Below are positions 7,276 through 13,942 of a stretch of DNA of 38,938 nt, in pieces. The DNA is from Prevotella sp. (GTDB lineage Bacteria > Bacteroidota > Bacteroidia > Bacteroidales > Bacteroidaceae). The position numbers and the translations under genes are program-made. Where the stretch lies: NCBI GenBank assembly GCA_017964785.1, contig JAGCRH010000068.1, forward strand, positions 1 through 38,938. Reading direction: 5' to 3'. The notes under the pieces were generated by a model that did not search any database, was not told where the DNA came from, and worked only from the letters and a program-made list of their open reading frames with translations. The stretch's first letter is position 1, and each line of letters begins with the position of its first letter.

Positions 7276-10200
7276 TTAAATACCCAATTTCAGCGTCATA
7301 GTGAACTGCTTAGGCATAGGAGCGGCTACACCACCAGTATTGAAGAACTCAGGATCCTGACCGTTCAACTTCTTGTCGGCATAGATCAGGAAGAGGTTGG
7401 TGGCCTGCAGTTTCAAAGAGAGACTGTTCAGTTTCAGCGGACTGATGAATTGCTTGGGGAAGTCGTAACTGAGTGAGATCTCCTTCATGCGGATGAAATC
7501 ACCCTTGGCAATTCGTTCCGTAGAGTAGTTGTAAGCATTGTATGCACGACGCAGGTAGGAGTCGTTCTCGTCCAGGCGCTTGTCGGCAATCACGGGAATG
7601 TTGGTGAATGCCTCATCACCAGCCTGAGTCCAACGGTTTACAAACTCTTTTGGCAGAGCGTCGAGGTCAGAATATCTACGAGAGAATACCGGGTCAAGAC
7701 GAACCACATTGCCGAAAGCGTATGTGATGAACACGTTCAATTTAAGTCCCTTATACTGGAATAAGTTACCAAACGATCCAGTCACTGTGGGATCTGTGGG
7801 GCCCTCATAGATCAGATAGTCACGGTTCTCGCGGTCCTGGAAGTTAAACTCGCTAATAGTCTCTTCGCCCATCTCGTTGATGAAGGTGGGAAGACCCTGA
7901 TCGTTAAGTCCTTTGAAATCGATGGAGAACAGGGAACGTACGGGATAGCCTTCCAGGGTGAAGCCTGTACCGGAAATCATGTCGATGATACGTGCCTTGG
8001 TGTCAAGTTCTGTCACCTCGTTCTTGGCATACGAGAAAATGAAGTCGGTGTTCCACTTGAAGTCCTTACCTGCGATGTTCTTGGTAGAAAGGGTGAATTC
8101 AACACCATGTGACTTCATGGAAGCAACGTTGGCATACTTTGTGGTCTGACCTCCGATACCCATGGTGTTAATCGTACCGATCAGGTCGTAGTTGTTACGC
8201 TTATACCAGTCGAATGCGAAGTTGATGCGGTTTTTCAGGAAACCGATTTCAGCCCCTAAATTAAACTCGTGCTTCTTCTCATAGGTCAACTCAGAGTTCT
8301 CAAGGTCGTCAATCTGCAGACCGCTCTCACCTACACCGGTGAAGGGACGCCAGGGATTGAAACTCTTGATGACTACCTGTGAGTTGGTGACAGTTGTCGG
8401 ACCACGGTCACCAGTCAGAGAGTATGAAGCCTTCAGGGTGAAGTTTGATACGGTATTCTTGAATGTGTCATGGAACCAAGGCTCCTCATGGGCATTCCAT
8501 GCACCAGAGATGTTCCATGTGGGCAGCCAGCGGGCACTGCGGCTCTTACCCAGTTTGTTGGTACCTTCGTAACGTACGGTACCATTAATCGTGTAGCGAC
8601 CTTTCCAAGAATAGGTGAAGTTGCCGAAGAAAGCGGCAGAGCGGCTATAAGTATTGGAAACGGTATAATATGCAGCGTTCTCCTCCTGAGTCTGCTTGAA
8701 GTAGTGGTAGTCGTACTTGGCCAGCATACCCATGTCATACTGCATACCTACGCCATTGAAGAATGTCTTGCTGCGTTCAATATCGTTCACCTCCATACCG
8801 CCGAACAGATTGACGATGTGGTCTTCGTTGAAGACATCATTATACTGGGCCGTTGCGCGGAAGTCCCAACTGTTCATCTTATACTTGGTCTGACGATAGA
8901 AACCGCCATAGGGCAGCACCGACTCCTTCAGACTGTTCTCGATATCGGGATCGCTGTAGAGCCAGGGGTTATTGTCGCGCATCGTGGCATCGTCCATGGC
9001 ACGGTAGGCCATTGCCTGATTTGAGTTGTCCATGATAAAGTGCTCCTGCGAAGTTGTAGAGTACTTATAGGCACCAAGCACTGACAATGTAACCTTCTGA
9101 ATGGGCTTATACTGCAACTCGGCCTGGAAACGGGTGTCAACAACATCCAGATCCATGTAGTTATTGTCCAGTTCATTCAAAATGTTGAACGGAGCGTAGT
9201 TACGGATATAGTACTCATCAGTAGCCAGTGTACGTGAGGTATTCATGGAGTAACTGTAAGGGTTGATATCGAAGTCACGACGAACCTCACCGTATACCGG
9301 GTCGATATCAGATGCTAACGTACCAGGAGCCTGCTGCTTACGATACGAAGCGTTGCTAATCAGGTTCAGAGTAAGTTTCTTGGAGATATTGTAGTTGGCA
9401 TTGACGTTGGCCGTGTAGCGCTGAACCTTAGACTTCTTGTACCATCCCGGATCATTCATCAGTGAGAATGAAGCATAGTACTGGGCCTTCTCTGTACCTG
9501 ACGAAAGGCTGATAGAGTGGTTGTGCTGGATGGAATTAGAGAACAACTCATCAAACCAGTCGGTATTGCGATACTCTGCCTCACGCAGGTAAGCCGTCTT
9601 GGCTGCTTCCGTGTTAGGCAAGGCAAACTGGCCTGTAGCCTCGTCATAGGTGTTGATCAGGCGGTACATCTTACCATAGACACCACTCTCAGAGGCACGA
9701 TAGGTCTCAGCCATGTTCAGCCAGCCACCTTTCTCCATCTCACGGTAGACACTCATCTGTTCCTGTGAGTTCATGATGTTGAAGTTTGAATAACTGGGCT
9801 TCAGGCGCATGGTGTACTCACCGGTATAACTGATCTTATTGGAACCGGCCTTACCTTTCTTGGTGGTGACGACAATCACACCTGCCATCGCGCGCGCACC
9901 ATAGATAGAGGTGGCGGAACCGTCCTTCAGGATCTGGAACGACTCGATGTCGTCGGAGTTCAGGCCGGCAATGGCCGATGAAATCAGCGTCTCGGCATCA
10001 CCGCTCGACAGGTCGTCGGCATCCACCTCGGTCACGTCCTCCATGATGACGCCATCGACCACCCACAGCGGCTTCGACGAACCATAGATAGAAGTGGCAC
10101 CACGTACGCGGATTTTCGGAGCGGTACCGAATGTACCAGATACGTTCTGTACAGACACACCAGCCGCACGACCTTCCAGTGAGCGTGAGATATCTGCGAC

Positions 10201-10593
10201 ACCATTCAGTTTGGCATCTTCAGCAGAAATCTTCGTGGTAGCACCGGTAAACAATCGACGGTCTGTCTTCTGCATACCCGTTACCACCACTTCGTCCAGA
10301 GACTGGCCGTCAGGAGCCAGGGTCACCTGCATGCCATTCAGGGCATTGAGGGTCACGCTCTTCATGCCAATGTAACTGATGACAATCTTCTTCCCTTCGG
10401 GTACTGAGAGGGAGAACTGTCCGTTCACGTCGGTTACGACACCTGTCTTGGAGCCTTGTACAACGACTGAGGCTCCGATGACGGGTTCACCGTCTTCCTG
10501 CGAGATGACGGTTCCTGTAACCTTCGTTTGTGCCAATGCCAATCCCACATACAGGAAAAGGCTGGCGAGAATCAAACTAAGTCTTTTCATCAT
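7276..10593 (-). CDS. SusC/RagA family TonB-dependent outer-membrane transporter
   Basis: 1105 residues. There is a signal peptide (cleavage after the LALA at ~18-21), a carboxypeptidase-regulatory-like domain at ~22-100 (GTVISQEDGEPVIGASVVVQ), the TonB-box-like strand DEVVVTG (~99-105), a plug domain with PLWVVDGVIM and SIYGARAMAGVIVVTTKKGK, and then a ~850-residue beta-barrel ending in the strand FTMTLKLGI. No STN (FecR/sigma-coupling) domain precedes the regulatory-like domain, and no ECF sigma/anti-sigma pair is visible, so this locus is probably controlled otherwise. It is the first gene of the operon, driven by a near-consensus promoter 46 nt upstream. It imports the ligand captured by the adjacent SusD, powered by TonB/ExbBD. 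The start could be 10593 or the adjacent Met codon at 10590. Confidence 0.96.
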   Translation of the reverse strand: MMKRLSLILASLFLYVGLALAQTKVTGTVISQEDGEPVIGASVVVQGSKTGVVTDVNGQFSLSVPEGKKIVISYIGMKSVTLNALNGMQVTLAPDGQSLDEVVVTGMQKTDRRLFTGATTKISAEDAKLNGVADISRSLEGRAAGVSVQNVSGTFGTAPKIRVRGATSIYGSSKPLWVVDGVIMEDVTEVDADDLSSGDAETLISSAIAGLNSDDIESFQILKDGSATSIYGARAMAGVIVVTTKKGKAGSNKISYTGEYTMRLKPSYSNFNIMNSQEQMSVYREMEKGGWLNMAETYRASESGVYGKMYRLINTYDEATGQFALPNTEAAKTAYLREAEYRNTDWFDELFSNSIQHNHSISLSSGTEKAQYYASFSLMNDPGWYKKSKVQRYTANVNANYNISKKLTLNLISNASYRKQQAPGTLASDIDPVYGEVRRDFDINPYSYSMNTSRTLATDEYYIRNYAPFNILNELDNNYMDLDVVDTRFQAELQYKPIQKVTLSVLGAYKYSTTSQEHFIMDNSNQAMAYRAMDDATMRDNNPWLYSDPDIENSLKESVLPYGGFYRQTKYKMNSWDFRATAQYNDVFNEDHIVNLFGGMEVNDIERSKTFFNGVGMQYDMGMLAKYDYHYFKQTQEENAAYYTVSNTYSRSAAFFGNFTYSWKGRYTINGTVRYEGTNKLGKSRSARWLPTWNISGAWNAHEEPWFHDTFKNTVSNFTLKASYSLTGDRGPTTVTNSQVVIKSFNPWRPFTGVGESGLQIDDLENSELTYEKKHEFNLGAEIGFLKNRINFAFDWYKRNNYDLIGTINTMGIGGQTTKYANVASMKSHGVEFTLSTKNIAGKDFKWNTDFIFSYAKNEVTELDTKARIIDMISGTGFTLEGYPVRSLFSIDFKGLNDQGLPTFINEMGEETISEFNFQDRENRDYLIYEGPTDPTVTGSFGNLFQYKGLKLNVFITYAFGNVVRLDPVFSRRYSDLDALPKEFVNRWTQAGDEAFTNIPVIADKRLDENDSYLRRAYNAYNYSTERIAKGDFIRMKEISLSYDFPKQFISPLKLNSLSLKLQATNLFLIYADKKLNGQDPEFFNTGGVAAPMPKQFTMTLKLGI

Positions 10594-10638
10594 AAATTTG
10601 GTTATTGATTAAATTGATTTTGAATACATATTAGGCTG

Positions 10639-10670
10639 CAAAGGTAGTTAAAAATATCCTAAAAAACAAA
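10639..10670 (-). promoter_or_regulatory. Bacteroidota-type promoter of the susC operon
   Basis: On the minus strand TTTG (10670-10667), a 20-nt spacer and TACCTTTG (10646-10639) match the Bacteroidota -33/-7 consensus exactly. Transcription should start near 10634, giving a leader of ~40 nt before the susC ATG. Confidence 0.85.
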
Positions 10671-10731
10671 TATTTCTATAAAAATGTTATTCTTTCATGC
10701 ATGATGGGGGCTTTATCGGGTGATATTTGTG

Positions 10732-10739
10732 TATTTTTG
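10732..10739 (+). promoter_or_regulatory. -7 box just upstream of the M64 peptidase gene
   Basis: TATTTTTG fits TAnnTTTG and ends 6 nt before the ATG at 10746, so a transcript from it would be nearly leaderless. I see no matching TTTG at the expected -33 position, so a regulator may be needed, or the box may be fortuitous. Confidence 0.45.
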
Positions 10740-10745
10740 CAAGTG

Positions 10746-12404
10746 ATGAAAAGAATACTGACCATATTTGCCGCAGGACTTATGCTGGCTGCACTGTTCA
10801 GTTGCTCGGAGAATGAGGCAGGTGACATCACCCTGACGACCAGTGGGACAACGGAACTCTATTCGGTGACGAACCAGAGTGCAGATATTAAGTTCAAGGC
10901 GAGCAGTTCGTGGAAGGCGAGTAGTTCGGCCAAGTGGCTGACTGTTTCGCCCAAGAGCGGTGAGGCGGGTGACCATGTCATTACCGTTGCGACCACTGCC
11001 ACCAACCGCACGGGCAGTTCCCGTGTATCGCAGGTGACCATCGTGTCGGGCAGTACGCAAAAGACCATTTCCGTCAAACAGCGTGGCGAGTATGCCGTTT
11101 TCGACTCCGAGGAACTGAACTTCCCTTCCGAGGGTGCTATATTTCGGGCTGGTTTCCGGACGAACCTGGAAGAGAACCAACTGCATCTCTATGCCACCGT
11201 CGGTCTGGATGAATGGCTCAAGAACACAAAGTCTGATGCCCGTACCAGAGCGGAGTATATAGGGGATTTATACCCGTTGCGCGCCTTGCCGAACGAGTCC
11301 ACAAATCCCCGTGACGGTGCACTGTTCTTTGTGATGGAGGATAAGGAGGGCAACTTATTAGGGCTCGACACCTTGTTTGTCTATCAGGAAGGCAGTGATC
11401 AGGGATATGCCTCTTCCGACTATTCGGCTGACGGGAAGGTGGAATTGCTGAACAAGGCCACTGAGGGAAAGGGCATCCCCATCGTCCTGATGGGCGACGG
11501 CTTCATCGACAAGGAGATTGCCGACAGCACCTACGCCCGTGTGATGCAGCAGACGATGGAGAACCTCTTCAGCGAGGAGCCCATCAAGTCGCTGCGCGAT
11601 TACTTCAATGTCTACCAGGTGACGGCCGTTTCCCGTCGCAACCGTTTCGATGGTATCTCTTCAACGGCCTTTGGTACAATACCTGACCATCAGACGATGA
11701 GCATCGATGTAGACGCCGCGTCGGTGATGAAATATGTCAAGAAGGTGGAGGACATCGACTCCGTGAACACCCTGGCGGTGGTCATTCTGAATGCCAATAT
11801 CAGCCGGGGTGTCACTTATATGATGGGCAGCAACAGACAGGACTACAACTACGCCATCGCCCTCTGTCCAGTCATCGACAGTCTGAAGAGCGAGATGTTC
11901 CGTTCTGTATTGGTGCATGAAGCCGTGGGACACGGGTTTGCCAAACTGGCCGACGAGTATGTGCGCTCTACGGAGGGCTCTGCCACCGACGCAGACATCA
12001 GGTATCTGAAGGAGATGCACGAGAAATGGGCATGGTTTATGAATGTCGATTCGGAGAAGGACTCCACGAAGGTCATCTGGACGCAGTTCATCTACGACCC
12101 GGAGTTTGCCAATGAGCAGATCAGCACCTACGAGGGCGGCTATACGTTCTATAAGGGTGTGTACCGTCCGACGCAGGGGAGTATGATGAACTCCAACGAT
12201 GCGCCCTTCAATGCACCCAGTCGACAGGCTATATATAATAAGGTGATGAAGTTGGGACTTGGCAAGACCCCGTCGTATGAGGAGTTCGTTGCCTTTGACC
12301 AGCAGCATAAGCCCACGGTGTGGACTTACCAGTCGCGGACACGAAGCAATGGCTGGGGAGAATGGTTGCATCCTGCCCCGCCGAGAATCATCTGGCGACC
12401 CTAA
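10746..12404 (+). CDS. M64 family metallopeptidase lipoprotein with N-terminal BACON domain
   Basis: The start at 10746 is chosen because it gives a proper lipoprotein signal, MKRILTIFAAGLMLAALFSC (Cys20); an upstream ATG at 10701 would put 15 odd residues in front of it and precedes the likely -7 box. 552 residues. Residues ~30-112 are a BACON domain (WKASSSAKWLTVSPKSGEAG through ISVKQRG). A beta-rich spacer follows, then the M64 (IgA-peptidase-like) catalytic domain with PIVLMGDGF near the start and HEAVGHGFAKLADEY at residues 391-405, which carries the HExxH zinc site and the conserved downstream D/E. It is transcribed divergently from the susC operon. It is probably a surface endopeptidase feeding peptides to the neighbouring SusCD systems. 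Its stop codon overlaps that of tadA on the other strand. Confidence 0.92.
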   Translation: MKRILTIFAAGLMLAALFSCSENEAGDITLTTSGTTELYSVTNQSADIKFKASSSWKASSSAKWLTVSPKSGEAGDHVITVATTATNRTGSSRVSQVTIVSGSTQKTISVKQRGEYAVFDSEELNFPSEGAIFRAGFRTNLEENQLHLYATVGLDEWLKNTKSDARTRAEYIGDLYPLRALPNESTNPRDGALFFVMEDKEGNLLGLDTLFVYQEGSDQGYASSDYSADGKVELLNKATEGKGIPIVLMGDGFIDKEIADSTYARVMQQTMENLFSEEPIKSLRDYFNVYQVTAVSRRNRFDGISSTAFGTIPDHQTMSIDVDAASVMKYVKKVEDIDSVNTLAVVILNANISRGVTYMMGSNRQDYNYAIALCPVIDSLKSEMFRSVLVHEAVGHGFAKLADEYVRSTEGSATDADIRYLKEMHEKWAWFMNVDSEKDSTKVIWTQFIYDPEFANEQISTYEGGYTFYKGVYRPTQGSMMNSNDAPFNAPSRQAIYNKVMKLGLGKTPSYEEFVAFDQQHKPTVWTYQSRTRSNGWGEWLHPAPPRIIWRP

Positions 12405-12853
12405 CGCTTCTGCTGAAAGAAATCCTGCATTAACTGGCGGCACTCCTCCTCGAGTATGCCGCCAGTTATTGTTGCCTTGGGGTGCAGGGCGTGGGGCGCA
12501 TACTCATGATAGCCCCGTTTCTCGTCGGTGCAGCCGTAGACGATACGGGGGATCTGTGCCCAGCCGATGGCACCGGCACACATCACACAGGGCTCCACCG
12601 TGACGTAAAGCGTACATTCCGTCAGGTATTTGCCGCCTAAGAGATTGGCGGCAGAGGTGATGGCCTGCATCTCAGCATGGGCCGTCACATCACAGAGGGT
12701 CTCCGTCAGGTTGTGGGCACGGGCGATGATGCGGTCCTTGCATACCACCACCGCCCCGATGGGAATTTCTCCTTCCTGATATGCCTGTCGCGCCTCGTCG
12801 AGGGCCCGCTGCATATAGAACTCGTCTTTCTTCTGCTGGTCTTGTTCAATCAT
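12401..12853 (-). CDS. tadA: tRNA-specific adenosine deaminase TadA
   Basis: 150 residues from the ATG at 12853. The longer frame starting at 12880 (MVLIYYLCT...) lies upstream of the likely -7 box and is not family-like. The zinc/catalytic motifs of the cytidine/deoxycytidylate deaminase fold are intact: HAE at 59-61 and PCVMC at 88-92. GEIPIGAVVV (28-37) and IGWAQIPRIVYGC are typical of TadA, which converts A34 to inosine in tRNA-Arg(ACG). A more general nucleoside deaminase (e.g. guanine deaminase) is less likely given GAIGWAQIPRIVYG. It converges on the M64 gene with a 4-bp overlap (CTAA serves as TAA on plus and TAG on minus). Confidence 0.9.
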   Translation of the reverse strand: MIEQDQQKKDEFYMQRALDEARQAYQEGEIPIGAVVVCKDRIIARAHNLTETLCDVTAHAEMQAITSAANLLGGKYLTECTLYVTVEPCVMCAGAIGWAQIPRIVYGCTDEKRGYHEYAPHALHPKATITGGILEEECRQLMQDFFQQKR

Positions 12854-12881
12854 GGTGCAAAGGTAATAAATAAGCACCATG
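12851..12881. promoter_or_regulatory. tadA promoter region: -7 box inside an 8-bp inverted repeat
   Basis: The minus-strand -7 box TACCTTTG occupies 12865-12858, only 4 nt before the tadA ATG (12853). A perfect inverted repeat, CATGGTGC (12851-12858) and GCACCATG (12874-12881) with a 15-nt spacer, brackets this box and includes the start codon. No TTTG is found at -33. The layout could be an operator or an RNA hairpin; it may also be chance. Confidence 0.4.
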
Positions 12882-12952
12882 ATAGTATAGATGTTTTAGT
12901 TAATTATATATAAAAACATAACACAGAAAGAGAAAGTTTAAAAAATAAACAC

Positions 12953-12960
12953 TATATTTG
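12953..12960 (+). promoter_or_regulatory. -7 box of the membrane protein/regulator pair
   Basis: TATATTTG matches TAnnTTTG 21 nt before the ATG at 12982. The -33 element is not recognisable; the upstream stretch is purine-rich. Confidence 0.55.
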
Positions 12961-12981
12961 TACTCTCAATAACCGTAGTGT

Positions 12982-13569
12982 ATGACTACTGCCGAACTCG
13001 ATATCATCAGCCGAATGCGTGGCGAGATTTATGGCCACAGGGTACCGACGGGCGAGAACCTTTTTCTTGTCTGGGGTTACCCGACGGCATTCTTCTTGCT
13101 TGTAGAGTTTGCCGCTCTTATGCTGTGGAAGGAGAACTGGTGTAACTGGATCTGGATGGGCATCCCCTTGGTGGGTGCGCCACTGATGATTCATTTCCTG
13201 CGTAAGGACTACGACCGTACGGGCAACCGCTCGCTGGATGCGAAGGTCATCCTCTATATGTGGATCTTCGTGGGCTTCGTGAGTTGCCTGGGTGGGGCCA
13301 CGATGGGCTTCGCGGGTGTCTTCGAGATGCTCTACTGTACGTTTCAGGGGATTCTCGTTGGCTTTGGCTGTTTCCTCACGGGCGTCATTCTGCGCTTCCG
13401 TCCCAAGACGGTATGCGGCATCGTGGGCACGGCGCTCTCCTTCGTCAGTCTCTTCTTCCGGGGCGACCTCTGGCCGTGGCAACTGCTCATCACAGCCCTT
13501 GTCACTGTCATCACCCTCATCATTCCTGGTCACTTGTTCAACAAATACGTTAAGAATTATGGCGTTTAA
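12982..13569 (+). CDS. Six-helix integral membrane protein of unknown function
   Basis: 195 residues with about six hydrophobic segments (roughly 25-45, 50-70, 88-112, 115-136, 140-157 and 162-184). The first ~22 residues are polar and include IISRMRGEIYGHRVPTGEN. I do not recognise a catalytic or transport motif. The gene overlaps the start of a small winged-helix regulator by 11 bp (13559-13569), so the two are translationally coupled; such membrane protein plus PF13601-type regulator pairs are common in Bacteroidota. The helix-turn-helix protein may control this gene, or the membrane protein may modulate the regulator. Confidence 0.75.
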   Translation: MTTAELDIISRMRGEIYGHRVPTGENLFLVWGYPTAFFLLVEFAALMLWKENWCNWIWMGIPLVGAPLMIHFLRKDYDRTGNRSLDAKVILYMWIFVGFVSCLGGATMGFAGVFEMLYCTFQGILVGFGCFLTGVILRFRPKTVCGIVGTALSFVSLFFRGDLWPWQLLITALVTVITLIIPGHLFNKYVKNYGV

Positions 13570-13900
13570 GTTTCCTGTTATCAACCCGTTGCTGCACAAC
13601 GAACTGCGGCTGAAAATCATGGTGGCCCTCGACAGTCTGGAAAGTGCCAACTTCATGTATCTGTGTGAGATCACCGGTGCCACACGCGGTAACCTGAGCA
13701 TCCAAATCAAGACCCTTCAGGAGGCCGGTTATATCCAGATGGACAAGAGTGGCAGTGGCCCTGCCGCCCGTTCCGTCTGCCGCATCACCCGCCTGGGCCA
13801 CGATGCCCTCCGAACCTATGAACTTGGCCTGCGTCGTCTCTTCGAAGAACGCGTGCCTGCAAAGAAAGATACTCCCCCCAAGTCGGGAACATTAATATAA
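13559..13900 (+). CDS. Winged-helix transcriptional regulator (HTH_34-like)
   Basis: 113 residues starting at ATG 13559 inside the end of the membrane-protein gene; the frame is open much further upstream, but the family sequence starts with FPVINPLLHNELRLKIM. The segment LRLKIMVALDSLESANFMYL, followed by CEITGATRGNLSIQIKTLQEAGYI, is a MarR/ArsR-like winged helix with a recognition helix around residues 43-58, followed by a wing with R/S-rich residues (RSVCRITRLGHDAL). It matches the PF13601 group of short transcriptional regulators. Residues after ~98 form a short Lys/Pro tail. Overlap with the membrane protein gene implies co-translation. Confidence 0.85.
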   Translation: MAFKFPVINPLLHNELRLKIMVALDSLESANFMYLCEITGATRGNLSIQIKTLQEAGYIQMDKSGSGPAARSVCRITRLGHDALRTYELGLRRLFEERVPAKKDTPPKSGTLI

Positions 13901-13942
13901 TTGTTGAGTATTCAATTTATTATTAACTAAAATATTACGCTT

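Noticed and set aside
2034-10593. Classical polysaccharide utilisation locus
   Set aside because: There are no glycoside hydrolases, lyases or sulfatases and no hybrid two-component or SusR-like regulator; peptidases are present instead. Left open, but not supported.
10701-10745. Longer start for the M64 peptidase (ATG at 10701)
   Set aside because: It would place 15 non-signal residues before a perfect lipoprotein signal and begins upstream of the putative -7 box.
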